DNA from: Nitrospira sp.
GTDB lineage: Bacteria > Pseudomonadota > Gammaproteobacteria > Acidiferrobacterales > SPGG2
Direction of reading: 5' to 3'
DNA: 46,446 nucleotides
Assembly: GCA_019456345.1 (NCBI GenBank)
Contig: VRUB01000003.1
Location: forward strand, 1 to 46,446
Within the stretch, counting starts at the first letter, position 1. Each line of letters opens with the position of its first letter. Below the pieces are notes generated by a model. It had not been told where the DNA came from. It saw only the letters and a list, made by a program, of their open reading frames with translations, and did not search any database. The translations under genes and the position numbers were made by a program. This document shows positions 33,484 through 42,580 of this stretch, one piece after another.

Positions 33484-33880
33484 CCGCCCGACAGGCGCAG
33501 AGCTGCTCCAAGCGGCACGCGAGACGTTGTTAAGCGAGCTGGCGGCGCAGCTACCCGCCGAGCAAAAGTACCCTGCACTCATGGTCGCCAGCGCCATGGG
33601 CATCGCCGCGCGTGAGGCTGAAATCGGGAGCGCGGTCCTGGACGTAGAATCGGACATGTTTGCGCAGCTCTACGGCGAGCAGAGTATGACGCAGGCCGGT
33701 ACCGAGGGCGCCGAGCAGCTTGCCGCTTTGCGTGCGCGCCTGGCGGATGAGATTCGCTGCGGAAAATTTGATGGTGAGCCTGGCGATCGACTGCGCCTGA
33801 TGCTGCTCGAGTGGGTATGCGCACGCCTGCGGGTCAGTAACCCGAAGTACCTTAAGGCGGCGGGGTTTGGCGATGAGTAG
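33476..33880 (+). CDS. DUF6285-like small protein, LvaB-like partner of the kinase
   Basis: The 134-residue, all-helical protein contains AELLQAARETLLSELAAQLP, an ALMVASAMGIAAREAE segment and the C-terminal VCARLRVSNPKYLKAAG. I recognise it as the small family found beside APH-type kinases and ACAD10/11-like dehydrogenases, named DUF6285. In Pseudomonas putida a small protein of this position (LvaB) is needed for LvaA activity on 4-hydroxyvaleryl-CoA. Equating the two is inference from size and position. It overlaps the kinase gene by 8 bp. Confidence 0.72.
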   Translation: MPDRPTGAELLQAARETLLSELAAQLPAEQKYPALMVASAMGIAAREAEIGSAVLDVESDMFAQLYGEQSMTQAGTEGAEQLAALRARLADEIRCGKFDGEPGDRLRLMLLEWVCARLRVSNPKYLKAAGFGDE

Positions 33881-33890
33881 CCCGGCAACA

Positions 33891-33977
33891 CTCAACGCAA
33901 AGGCGCAAAGGATGCAGAGTTTTTGTGATTTGACGATAGCGGCTTAAGACTCTTCGTCTTTGCACCTTGGCGTTGAG
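33891..33977. repeat. AACGC-CTTTGCG palindromic repeat, right copy
   Basis: CTCAACGCAAAGGCGCAAAG (33891-33910) pairs with CTTTGCACCTTGGCGTTGAG (33958-33977), 18 of 20 positions. It is the same word family as the copy at 30373-30446 and starts 11 bp after the DUF6285-like gene stop. Confidence 0.7.
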
Positions 33978-33998
33978 CAGATCTCGTTGAGCAGATCT
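33971..33998. repeat. Exact 14-bp tandem duplication
   Basis: CGTTGAGCAGATCT occurs twice without a gap, at 33971-33984 and 33985-33998, just before the ribosome-binding site of the CoA ligase. The first copy begins inside the right arm of the palindromic repeat, so the duplication postdates or accompanied that insertion. Confidence 0.85.
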
Positions 33999-34019
33999 AA
34001 TGATGCGAAGGAATTCGCT

Positions 34020-35657
34020 ATGAACACGTTCGATCAGCACCTCGTAAAGAATGCGGCGAACTTTACGCCGCTAACGCCGCTAAGCTTCCTCGCGCGCTCG
34101 GCCGCAGTCTATCCCGCGAAGACTGCCGTGATTCACGGGGGCACACGATTCGACTACGCGACTTTTTACGCGCGCTGCCGGTGTCTGGCGTCAGCACTCG
34201 CCGGTCGCGGCATCGGCCTCGGCGATACGGTCGCGGTAATGGCACCGAACGTGCCCGCACTGCTGGAAGCGCACTATGGGGTGCCGATGTGCGGGGCCGT
34301 CTTGAACGCGCTGAACATTCGGCTCGATCCGAACACCATAGCGTTCATTTTGAAACATGGCGAGGCAAAATTGCTGATTGCCGACCGTCAGTTCGCCGAC
34401 GTTATCGGCAAGGCCACGTCGCAGCTGGACAATCCGCCGACCGTGATTGATATCAATGATCCACTCAGTGAGGCGGGCTCGGCAATCGGCGAGAAAGACT
34501 ACGATGCGTTTCTTGACGAGGGCGATCCGGATTACAGTTGGCAGCTTCCGCGGGACGAGTGGCAGGCGATTTCGCTCAACTACACTTCGGGCACCACCGG
34601 TAACCCCAAGGGAGTCGTGTATCACCATAGAGGGGCCTATCTGAATGCACTCGGCAACATCCTGGCATTGGGGCTGCGCGCCGATTCCGTGTACCTGTGG
34701 ACTTTACCGATGTTTCACTGTAATGGCTGGACCTACACCTGGGCCGTTACCGCCGTCGGCGGCACACACGTGTGCTTGCGCCAGGTCGATCCGGCGCTCG
34801 TGTTCGCATCCATCGCGGCGAACGGCGTCACCCATATGTGCGGCGCCCCCATCGTGCTCAATGCGCTGATCAACGCGCCTGAAGAAGCCAAGAAAACATT
34901 TCCCCAGGTCGTCGAGGCCGTCACCGGCGGCGCTGCGCCGCCAAGTACTGTTATCAGCAAAATGGAGGCAATGGGTTTTCACGTCATCCATCTCTATGGG
35001 CTCACGGAGAGCTTTGGGCCGGCAACCCTGTGCGCCTGGCAGGACGATTGGGATACCCTCGACAAGGCAAAGCAAGCGGACATGGTCGCCCGTCAGGGCG
35101 TAGGCTACTCCACTTTGGAAGACGTCCGGGTGGTGAATCGTGAAACCCGATCCGACGTTCCCACCGACGGCCAGGTCATCGGTGAGATTTGGCTCAAAGG
35201 CAACACGGTCATGAAGGGATATCTCAAGAACCCGAAAACCACGGACGAAGCCTTCGCCGACGGCTGGTTCCACACCGGGGATCTAGCGGTCGTACATTCG
35301 GACGGTTACGTCGAGATCAAGGATCGCGCCAAGGACATCATCATTTCTGGCGGTGAAAACATCTCGAGCCTCGAGGTGGAAGAAGTGCTTTACAAACACC
35401 CGGCCGTCATGGAGGTCGCTGTCGTGGCGCAGCCGGATGAATACTGGGGTGAAATACCTTGCGCCTTCGTAACGCTCAAGCCGCACGCCAGCGATGTCGG
35501 GGAAGCCGACATCATCGGTTTCTGCCGCAACAACTTGGCTCACTTCAAGGCACCGAGGAAGGTCGTGTTCTGCGAGCTACCCAAGACCTCCACCGGCAAG
35601 GTCCAGAAGACTGTGCTGCGTGAGCGCGCACGTTCGCTGTCGGATTCGCCGAACTAA
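34020..35657 (+). CDS. AMP-forming acyl-CoA ligase, LvaE-like by context
   Basis: The 545-residue protein has SLNYTSGTTGNPKGVVYHHR (phosphate loop), the FHCNGWTYTWAV segment typical of medium/short-chain ligases, the adenylate motif HLYGLTESFGP, a GWFHTGDLAVVHSDG hinge and the C-terminal TSTGKVQKTVLR catalytic lysine region. It resembles the AlkK/DmdB-type branch. In P. putida LvaE activates levulinate to its CoA ester. Placed after the SDR-dehydrogenase-kinase-DUF6285 module, it probably starts that pathway. ATG 34020 has AAGGA seven bases upstream. Long in-frame upstream codons come from the repeat. Confidence 0.9.
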   Translation: MNTFDQHLVKNAANFTPLTPLSFLARSAAVYPAKTAVIHGGTRFDYATFYARCRCLASALAGRGIGLGDTVAVMAPNVPALLEAHYGVPMCGAVLNALNIRLDPNTIAFILKHGEAKLLIADRQFADVIGKATSQLDNPPTVIDINDPLSEAGSAIGEKDYDAFLDEGDPDYSWQLPRDEWQAISLNYTSGTTGNPKGVVYHHRGAYLNALGNILALGLRADSVYLWTLPMFHCNGWTYTWAVTAVGGTHVCLRQVDPALVFASIAANGVTHMCGAPIVLNALINAPEEAKKTFPQVVEAVTGGAAPPSTVISKMEAMGFHVIHLYGLTESFGPATLCAWQDDWDTLDKAKQADMVARQGVGYSTLEDVRVVNRETRSDVPTDGQVIGEIWLKGNTVMKGYLKNPKTTDEAFADGWFHTGDLAVVHSDGYVEIKDRAKDIIISGGENISSLEVEEVLYKHPAVMEVAVVAQPDEYWGEIPCAFVTLKPHASDVGEADIIGFCRNNLAHFKAPRKVVFCELPKTSTGKVQKTVLRERARSLSDSPN

Positions 35658-35989
35658 CCCTAGCTACCCAGCCGCGCACCCACGGACCCTGCCGCCGGAC
35701 GGCCCTAGCTCGGCCCTCAGGCCAGCCCGGACGCCTGGCAATGCCGCATCGGCGCGATGCCTGCCAGCAGGCTGTCATGAGCATACGCAGGTAGTCGAGC
35801 CCCTGTCTGCGCCGTTGCCCGGCCCATCGGGCCGGGAGTGCCGGGGCGGGTAGCGGGTCGAAAACCGATTGTCTTTCCGCGCATTGCCGTGGCGGCCCCG
35901 TCGGTCCGAACCGTGCGCGGCCTCGTGCTGACACGCGCCCGACGCACGCTACACTAAGTAAGGTAGATAGCGGGTGAGCCGAGGGGCCG
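35658..35989. other. 332-bp gap before the TPR-Exb operon
   Basis: No gene is seen. A hairpin of 8 bp, CCCGGCCC (35818-35825) with GGGCCGGG (35829-35836), loop ATC, lies mid-gap without a T-run. The last 60 bp hold the candidate promoter listed next. The first part is GC-rich and may hold the terminator of the ligase gene, which I cannot define. Confidence 0.5.
35928..35955 (+). promoter_or_regulatory. Candidate sigma70 promoter of the TPR-Exb operon
   Basis: CTGACA (35928-35933, five of six consensus) is separated by 16 bp from TACACT (35950-35955, four of six). The -10 ends 34 bp before the GTG start at 35990. It is the only obvious promoter for the eight-gene operon. Confidence 0.4.
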
Positions 35990-38137
35990 GTGGTAAATAA
36001 ACGCCTATTGTCAGCGTGGGTAACAGCATTCCTGGTAATGCTGGGTGGTGAGGTGCATGCGCTCACTCCACAAATACAGCTCCGCCAGCTCGACCACGCG
36101 GCGCAGTCGCTGAAGCAGGAGGTCTTCAAGCTCAACCGGGATCTGCTAATCCTCGGAGAGGAGCTGCGCTACCCCGCTGCGACGCGAGTCGCCGTGTTCT
36201 TGTCGGTGGATGCAAACCAGTCATTCCAGCTGAAATCCGTTGAAATCACGATTGACAACGAGGTGGTAGCGAGTCACCGATATACCGAGCGCGAGACCTC
36301 CGCACTCGTTCGCGGCGGGGTGCAACGGATCTACGTGGGGAATCTGGCCATTGGTGAGCACGAGCTCAATGCATCTGTCAGCGGCAAAGTTGCGAGCGGT
36401 AAAGATTACCGGCAAAGCGGCTCGATGATCTTTTACAAAAGGAACGGCCCGAAGTTCGTCGAAATGACTATCGTAAAACCCGCAGGCAAGCGACAACCCG
36501 AGCTCCACCTGCCGATGACGGTAGCGGACCGTCAGGCACGGCACGTGAAGGATCCCTATTTTGGGACGGTATTGTTCAATGTTTATCAGCAAAAATATTT
36601 TTCGACGGTGACTGGCCTGCTGGCGGCACAAGCAACAAATAACTTGTCGCAACACCAGCACGAGTCGCAGTGGCTACTGGGCGATCTGTATCTTGCTTAC
36701 GGGCTCCACCGCCAAGCCGCGCGGACGTTTGCGCGTTTGATGGACCAGGGTACACCGCCCGATGTAGCTGCGCGTGCTCGCTTTTATCTCGCGAAGAGGT
36801 GGTACCAGCGCGGCGATGTCAAACGGGCACAAGATGAGTTACTGCGTATGCAAGACCCGCTACCGGCGGATATCAAGGATCAACAGCAAGCGCTTCTGGC
36901 TCTGGTTCTTATGAAACGAAACCGCCCGGGCGAGGCCGTAGCCGTGCTGAGTCAGCTGCGAGGCAAATCGGGACGGGCCACCTATGCGCGCTACAACATG
37001 GGTGTGGGCCTAATACAGATCGGGCGCACCCAGGAGGGCGTGGCGCTATTGGGGAAGATCGCGCGCATGCGCGCCAGGAATGACGAAATGCTGGCGCTGC
37101 GAGACAAGGCGAACCTGGCGCTGGGTTTCGCGTTCCTCGGCCTGCCCGACCCCGGTAAGGCGAAATCCTACTTCCGCGAGGTGCGCCTCAGCGGACCGTT
37201 TTCCAACAAAGCGTTGCTCGGGCTCGGTTGGGCGCTGTCCGCCAGGGGCAAGCACAAACAGTCCCTGGTGCCGTGGATGGAGCTGCAGAAAAGAAACGGG
37301 GTCGACGTCGCAGTGCAAGAGGGCCTGCTGGCGGTACCGTACGCCTTGGCTGAGCTCGAAGCCTATAAACAGGCATTACAGAACTACGAGAACGCCATAG
37401 CCGTGTACAACGCCGAGATCGAGCGACTGCGACAAACGGTCGAGGATTTGCGTACAGGCAAGCGCCTGGCAAGCGTCGTTCCGCGAAGTCAACCCACTTT
37501 GACGGAGCGGATCTCGCCAGAGCAAATATTGCCCGACACGCCGGAAAACCGCTATCTCATCCGGCTGTTCGCGAGTAACGACTTTCATGAAGCACTTAAG
37601 AACTATCGTCACATGCAGACTCTGGCACGGCACCTGGATTGCTGGTCTGCGGCACTGGCTGGCAGCAACGAGCAAGACCTCGCGAGGGCGATAGCAACCG
37701 TTGAGCAAGAGCTTGCGAAAGCGCCCGGCAATGCAACTCTGGCCGATGACCAGGAAAATTGCGGACGGTTAATCGACTCGCGACATTGGCAATTCAGCCG
37801 TGGCTACAAGCCAAGCTTGTGGCAAACCAATGCCACCAGCAGCGCGCCCGCTGCGGCAATTGCCGCCGCGGGCTCGCGCATCTCCGTCTCGCAAAATGCA
37901 CCACAGCGAGAGGATGAAAGCCGCGAAGCCGCGGTCACGCGTCTCAGCGAGCTTCGCGCCCGCGTATCCCAGCTCAAAGCGGAAGTCGCTCGCGCCGTGG
38001 GCGCCCACGAGCAATACCTGCAGGACCGCGCGGCACAGGAGCTCGAGCGCCAGAAACAGCGCCTGCGGGCCTACGTCACGCAGGCGCGATTCGGCATCGC
38101 GCAAATTTACGATCGCGCATCAAATCGCGCCCAGTAA
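35990..38137 (+). CDS. Exported TPR protein, first gene of the TPR-Exb operon
   Basis: The start is GTG 35990, with GAGG upstream. The 715-residue protein has a signal peptide (MVNKRLLSAWVTAFLVML, cleavage after EVHA), a short helical stretch (about 27-55), then a beta domain with VEITIDNEVVASHRYTE and VYVGNLAIGEHEL-like strands (about 65-150). From about 190 to 500 it is tetratricopeptide-like, with repeats such as WLLGDLYLAYGLHRQAAR, ARFYLAKRWYQRGDVKRA and ALLGLGWALSARGKHKQS. The last 90 residues are strongly coiled-coil (LRARVSQLKAEVARAVG). It is periplasmic by signal. I do not know a named homologue; the TPR scaffold suggests protein contacts with the Exb complex downstream. Confidence 0.85.
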   Translation: MVNKRLLSAWVTAFLVMLGGEVHALTPQIQLRQLDHAAQSLKQEVFKLNRDLLILGEELRYPAATRVAVFLSVDANQSFQLKSVEITIDNEVVASHRYTERETSALVRGGVQRIYVGNLAIGEHELNASVSGKVASGKDYRQSGSMIFYKRNGPKFVEMTIVKPAGKRQPELHLPMTVADRQARHVKDPYFGTVLFNVYQQKYFSTVTGLLAAQATNNLSQHQHESQWLLGDLYLAYGLHRQAARTFARLMDQGTPPDVAARARFYLAKRWYQRGDVKRAQDELLRMQDPLPADIKDQQQALLALVLMKRNRPGEAVAVLSQLRGKSGRATYARYNMGVGLIQIGRTQEGVALLGKIARMRARNDEMLALRDKANLALGFAFLGLPDPGKAKSYFREVRLSGPFSNKALLGLGWALSARGKHKQSLVPWMELQKRNGVDVAVQEGLLAVPYALAELEAYKQALQNYENAIAVYNAEIERLRQTVEDLRTGKRLASVVPRSQPTLTERISPEQILPDTPENRYLIRLFASNDFHEALKNYRHMQTLARHLDCWSAALAGSNEQDLARAIATVEQELAKAPGNATLADDQENCGRLIDSRHWQFSRGYKPSLWQTNATSSAPAAAIAAAGSRISVSQNAPQREDESREAAVTRLSELRARVSQLKAEVARAVGAHEQYLQDRAAQELERQKQRLRAYVTQARFGIAQIYDRASNRAQ

Positions 38138-38142
38138 GCACG

Positions 38143-40953
38143 ATGTCAACTCGCTGTTACACCGCACTGATTCTTGGTCTCGTTTTAACGGGGTGTGTCT
38201 CGGCGCCGACCGATAACACAATCAAAAGCATCGAGGAGCAGGAAATTCAAGTACAAAGACAGGCCCCGGAGCAAACCGGGCGAGCGAAGGCGATCGAGAG
38301 TTACCGCGAGTTCTTGCATAAGGAAGAGAACGACCTGCTGCGGGCCGAGGCGATGCGACGGCTGGCGGACCTGGAGTTGGAGCGGTCTGAAGCTGCCTAT
38401 CTCGAGGAGGTAAGAAAACTCGAAACAGATACGAAAAATAAAGATGTGCTCAAACCGGCCGATTACGCCAAGGCTATCGAAACTTATCGAGAGCTGCTCC
38501 GGACTCATCCGAGTTACGCGGGGAACGATCACGTGTTATACCAGCTTGCCCACGCCTATGAGCAGAGCGGGAACTACCCTCAAGCTCTCCGCACCCTGAA
38601 TCAGCTGGTTACGTTGTATCCGAACGTGAAGTTCATTGACGAGGTTCAGTTTCGGCGCGGTGAGCTCCTTTTTGTAATGAAGTCATACCGTAAAGCCGAA
38701 CGCGCGTATCGCGCCGTTCTGAAAATTGGCGACACGTCACTATATTTCGAGAGAGCGCTGTACAAGGGCGGGTGGTCACAATTCAAACAATCACGTTACG
38801 ATTCAGCGCTTAAATCGTTTTTCAGCCTGCTTGACCGCAATTTCAGCAAGAACAAATCGGGGCGATCCACAGCTGCGCCGAAACCGCGAGCCGAAAGGGA
38901 GCTCAATAATGACACATTCCGGGTAATTAGCTTGAGCTTCTCTTATCTTGGCGGCGAGAAATCAATTACCAAGTATTTCAAAAAAAACGGCACACGCCCC
39001 TACGAGGCCCCGGTCTACAACAACCTAGGCCGCCTGTATATCGCGCAAGAACGTTACCAGGATGCGGCCAATGTCTTTATCGAGTTTATCAAGCAGCATG
39101 CGAACGACCGCCGTGCACCGAGCTTCCAGTTGAAGGTCATCGAGGCCTATACGCAGGCGGGTTTTCCGACACTGCTGATCACGGCCAAGGAGGATTATGT
39201 CGTCCGCTATGGTGTCGGCACCAAATTCTGGGCCATGCACGACGATGACACCCACGTATCGATTGCACCGCATCTGAAGAGCAATATCGAAGATCTTGCG
39301 CGTCATTTCCACGCGCGGGCGCAACGCACCGGAAAAACTACAGATTACGATCTGGCCGCCCGCTGGTACGCAGAGTTCGTGGACGAGTTTCCAGACGACG
39401 CGCGCGCGCCCAGAATGATCTTCTTGTTAGCGGAGACGCTGTCGGAGGGAAAACGGTACGCCGAAGCAGCGATCCAGTATGAAAAAACGGCCTACGAGTT
39501 TCCACCGCATGCCGATAGCGCCGAAGCGGGTTACGCTGCGTTGCTCGTCCACAAGAAACGCGAACAGCAGCTACGCGGCCGCAAGCAACAAGAGTACCAG
39601 CAACGTACCATCGCGAGTGCGTTGCGCTTCGGGAATGCCTTCCCTCGCGACAAGCGGGCAGCCGCCGTTCTAACCAAGGCTGCGGAAGACCTGTTTGCCT
39701 TGAAGCAACCGGAGCCAGCAGCCCAAGCCGCGCGCCGTGTTATTGCCATGAAGCCACAGCCAGCACTGCGCCGCACAGCCTGGACCGTTGTTGCCCATGT
39801 CGACTTTGACAAGGGGTCTTACCGGCAAGCTGAAGCGGCCTACAAGGCGGTGTTGCGTCTCACACCGGGCGGTGATCCGCAACGTCCCGCACTGGTCGAG
39901 CGTCTGGCCTCATCTGTTTACAAGCAAGGAGAGCAACAACGCGCCACTGGCGACCTGCGCGGTGCTGTGACGCATTTTCTTCGGGTGAAGAACATCGCAC
40001 CAACCTCAGCGATAACGCCCACCGCCGAGTACGACGCGGCCGCGGGCCTCATCGCCTTGAAGGACTGGCGTGGTGCAGTGAAGGTGCTTGAGGGATTTCG
40101 CAGAGAATTTCCAAACCACTCACTGCAACGCGATGTCCCTGAAAAGCTGGCGGCGGCCTACATGGAAGGCCGGCAATGGTCGCGCGCAGCGGCGGCGTTC
40201 GAGGAAATCGCGCAGCGCCGGCAAGACCCACGGGTACAGCAGGAAGCTCTCTGGCAGGCCGCCGAGCTGTATGAAAAGGACGCGCGCAACGAATCCGCAG
40301 CCGCTGTATACAAACGCTACGTCGCCCTGTTTCCGGGCTCCTTCGAGCGCGCCATGGAGGCACGCTACCGGCTCGCGCAGCTCTATGCCAAGGGCGGGCG
40401 TCGCGCAGACTACTATTATTGGCTAGGCAAGATCGTTGCGGCGGCAGATGCCGGTGGACGGGCACAGACCGATCGCACCAACTATTTGGCGGCAAAAGCC
40501 ACGTTTTTGCTCGCGGAACGCGCGCACCAGCAGTTTCGGAAGGTACGTCTGGTGATTCCGCTGCGGCAAAGTCTCAAGGCCAAGAAGCAGAAGATGCAGG
40601 TAGCGCTGAAGGAGTACGGGCGCGCGGCCGATTACGGCGTTGCCGAGTTTACAACGGCAGCGACCTATCGCATCGCCGAGGTCTACCACAGCCTGAGCCG
40701 GGATCTGCTGACTTCAGAGCGGCCACGTGGGTTGTCTCCTCAGGAGCTCGAACAGTACGACGTGTTGCTTGAGGAGCAAGCCTATCCGTTCGAGGAGAAG
40801 GCAATCGAAATTCACGAGATAAACGTGCAGCGCGTTACCGACAACGTTTACGACGAATGGGTAAGAAAGAGCTTCGAGCAGTTGCGCAATCTGCACCCGG
40901 TACAGTATGCAAAGTTTGAAAAAAGCGAGGCCGTGAGCGATGCGATCAAATAG
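38143..40953 (+). CDS. Large TPR lipoprotein
   Basis: The 936-residue protein has a lipoprotein signal MSTRCYTALILGLVLTGC. From about residue 50 it is almost entirely tetratricopeptide-like: ADYAKAIETYRELLRTHPSY, VLYQLAHAYEQSGNYPQA, IDEVQFRRGELLFVMKSYRKAERA, DYDLAARWYAEFVDEFPDDARA. The repeats recall the BamD/YbgF type. Aligned repeats continue to about 800. The C-terminal 130 residues form a separate helical piece. In Myxococcus, TPR proteins of this sort (AglT, PglI) accompany TolQR-like motors. The gene is 5 bp after the previous stop and overlaps the next by 14 bp. Its role as outer-membrane anchor is inferred. Confidence 0.85.
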   Translation: MSTRCYTALILGLVLTGCVSAPTDNTIKSIEEQEIQVQRQAPEQTGRAKAIESYREFLHKEENDLLRAEAMRRLADLELERSEAAYLEEVRKLETDTKNKDVLKPADYAKAIETYRELLRTHPSYAGNDHVLYQLAHAYEQSGNYPQALRTLNQLVTLYPNVKFIDEVQFRRGELLFVMKSYRKAERAYRAVLKIGDTSLYFERALYKGGWSQFKQSRYDSALKSFFSLLDRNFSKNKSGRSTAAPKPRAERELNNDTFRVISLSFSYLGGEKSITKYFKKNGTRPYEAPVYNNLGRLYIAQERYQDAANVFIEFIKQHANDRRAPSFQLKVIEAYTQAGFPTLLITAKEDYVVRYGVGTKFWAMHDDDTHVSIAPHLKSNIEDLARHFHARAQRTGKTTDYDLAARWYAEFVDEFPDDARAPRMIFLLAETLSEGKRYAEAAIQYEKTAYEFPPHADSAEAGYAALLVHKKREQQLRGRKQQEYQQRTIASALRFGNAFPRDKRAAAVLTKAAEDLFALKQPEPAAQAARRVIAMKPQPALRRTAWTVVAHVDFDKGSYRQAEAAYKAVLRLTPGGDPQRPALVERLASSVYKQGEQQRATGDLRGAVTHFLRVKNIAPTSAITPTAEYDAAAGLIALKDWRGAVKVLEGFRREFPNHSLQRDVPEKLAAAYMEGRQWSRAAAAFEEIAQRRQDPRVQQEALWQAAELYEKDARNESAAAVYKRYVALFPGSFERAMEARYRLAQLYAKGGRRADYYYWLGKIVAAADAGGRAQTDRTNYLAAKATFLLAERAHQQFRKVRLVIPLRQSLKAKKQKMQVALKEYGRAADYGVAEFTTAATYRIAEVYHSLSRDLLTSERPRGLSPQELEQYDVLLEEQAYPFEEKAIEIHEINVQRVTDNVYDEWVRKSFEQLRNLHPVQYAKFEKSEAVSDAIK

Positions 40954-41581
40954 CGCCCTGGTATTTTCGCTGGTTGTGTGCGTGGCCTGGCTTTCCGGTT
41001 GTACCGTGCCCGCACAGCGTCCGGTCGAATCGCAACCCGCTGCGACAGCGGCAGGTGCGTCCAGCGCGGGCAAAACATCGACTATCGACCCGCTGGCTAT
41101 GAGAGAGCACGAACGCGCGCTGGCAGCAATAAAGGCAAAACGCAACGCGCAGGCAGAACAAATACTGCTGGCGATGACACGGAGCTACAGCCAGTTCGCC
41201 GGACCTCATGTGAACCTGGGCATCATTTATCACCGAACTGGGCGGGATCGTGAGGCAGAGCAAGCGTTCCACCAGGCTATCGCGATCAATCCGGAGCGGG
41301 CAGACGCTTACAACCACCTTGGCATTGTGATGCGCGAAAATGGGCGCTTCAGTGAGGCGCGCGAAGCATACGAAAACGCCCTCAAGATTGATCCTTCTTA
41401 TGCCTATGCGTACCTCAATCTGGGCATTCTCTACGACTTGTACCTGTTGAACGCCAAGAAGGCACTGAAACATTACGAGCTGTATCAAAAGCTGGTGAGC
41501 ACGCCCGATCCCGGCGTGGCCAAATGGGTGGTGGATCTAAGAAGACGTATGAAGCGCCATCAAAAGACTGCGGGGAGGTAA
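40940..41581 (+). CDS. Small TPR lipoprotein
   Basis: The 213-residue protein has a signal MRSNSALVFSLVVCVAWLSGC with lipobox. A short linker precedes three or four canonical TPR units (about 55-195): MREHERALAAIKAKRNAQAE, HVNLGIIYHRTGRDREAEQA, AYNHLGIVMRENGRFSEARE and AYLNLGILYDLYLLNAKKAL. The start overlaps the upstream gene by 14 bp. It is the third TPR protein of the operon and resembles NlpI/PilF-type TPR lipoproteins in size, but no specific family is evident. Confidence 0.88.
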   Translation: MRSNSALVFSLVVCVAWLSGCTVPAQRPVESQPAATAAGASSAGKTSTIDPLAMREHERALAAIKAKRNAQAEQILLAMTRSYSQFAGPHVNLGIIYHRTGRDREAEQAFHQAIAINPERADAYNHLGIVMRENGRFSEAREAYENALKIDPSYAYAYLNLGILYDLYLLNAKKALKHYELYQKLVSTPDPGVAKWVVDLRRRMKRHQKTAGR

Positions 41582-41583
41582 CC

Positions 41584-41886
41584 ATGATGAAGCACCTTGT
41601 CACTGTGCCCCTGCTCTTGTACGCGCTTGCAATGACAAATGTGCACGCGCAGGATCGTGTGGAGCTGCCGGGAACCTCGATTATCGGAAACCGAGAGCTG
41701 CCAAAGGTTCTGTACATCGTTCCCTGGAAGCGACCGAACGCGGACAACCTGATGGGAAATCCCGTTGGAAGGCTGGTTAATGAGGCCCTCAGCGCTGTGG
41801 ACCGCGATGTTTTTCTCAGACAAATCGAGTATCACGACATTATTGCCAATACCCACACCTCAACCGACTCGGTGTTAAAGAAATAA
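41584..41886 (+). CDS. Small exported protein with ELPKVLYIVPWK motif
   Basis: The start is ATG 41584 with GGAGG six bases upstream. The 100-residue product has a signal peptide (MMKHLVTVPLLLYALAM, cleavage after NVHA). The mature protein of about 80 residues reads GTSIIGNRELPKVLYIVPWK near its N-terminus and later DRDVFLRQIEYHD. I recall similar small periplasmic proteins in gammaproteobacterial genomes next to ExbB/ExbD genes. No function or domain is known to me. Its place between a TPR lipoprotein and the ExbB-like gene suggests a periplasmic partner of the complex. Confidence 0.8.
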   Translation: MMKHLVTVPLLLYALAMTNVHAQDRVELPGTSIIGNRELPKVLYIVPWKRPNADNLMGNPVGRLVNEALSAVDRDVFLRQIEYHDIIANTHTSTDSVLKK

Positions 41887-41930
41887 ATTCCCTGTCATTT
41901 ATCGCTTTAGAATTCTGTTTGGAGGTTACT

Positions 41931-42578
41931 ATGGAAACTTACGGCACGATAGTCCGTTTCTTTCAAGACGGCGGCATATTCATGTATCCGATCATGATTG
42001 TGCTCGCATTAGGTATAAGCATCGCTATTGAACGTTATTTCCATTTGAGCCGTTCGACCAGCGTAAACAAAAAAACCTGGCACGAGCTTATGCCGCTGAT
42101 TAAGGCAGGAGAATATAAAAGGGCGCTTGCCGTATCCACAGAATCCAAGGCAGCTATCGGAAAGATCATGAACTATGGCCTTTCACGCACCACAACGGCG
42201 CGGCGGCGCGATGATATCGAAACTGCCATGGAAGAAGGTCTAATGGAAGTCGTGCCGTCTCTGGAAAAACGTACGCACTATATCGCCACGTTCGCGAATA
42301 TTGCGACGTTGCTGGGGCTACTCGGCACCATCGTCGGTCTTATCAGCGCCTTTACCGCCGTCTCACACGCGGATCCCGCAGAAAAGGCAGATCTTTTGTC
42401 GGCAAGCATCTCGGTTGCGATGAATACCACGGCATTCGGCCTGATGGCGGCAATCCCGCTGCTGCTCATCTACTCGGTCCTACAGTCCAAGACCACCACG
42501 TTGGTCGATAGCCTGGAGATGGCATCGGTCAAGTTCATAAACATGCTCACGGAGCAGAAGAAGGCAAGCGGAGCCTAA
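41931..42578 (+). CDS. ExbB/TolQ/MotA-type proton channel subunit
   Basis: The start is ATG 41931 after GGAGG. The 215-residue inner-membrane protein has one hydrophobic segment near residues 16-36 (GIFMYPIMIVLALGISIAIERY), a cytoplasmic loop, and two further helices about 125-150 and 165-190. ATLLGLLGTIVGLISAF and SVAMNTTAFGLMAAIPLLLIY are the conserved TM2 and TM3 motifs of ExbB/TolQ. Such proteins form a pentamer that harvests proton-motive force together with ExbD/TolR dimers. ExbD-like genes follow by 2 bp. Confidence 0.92.
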   Translation: METYGTIVRFFQDGGIFMYPIMIVLALGISIAIERYFHLSRSTSVNKKTWHELMPLIKAGEYKRALAVSTESKAAIGKIMNYGLSRTTTARRRDDIETAMEEGLMEVVPSLEKRTHYIATFANIATLLGLLGTIVGLISAFTAVSHADPAEKADLLSASISVAMNTTAFGLMAAIPLLLIYSVLQSKTTTLVDSLEMASVKFINMLTEQKKASGA

Positions 42579-42580
42579 TC

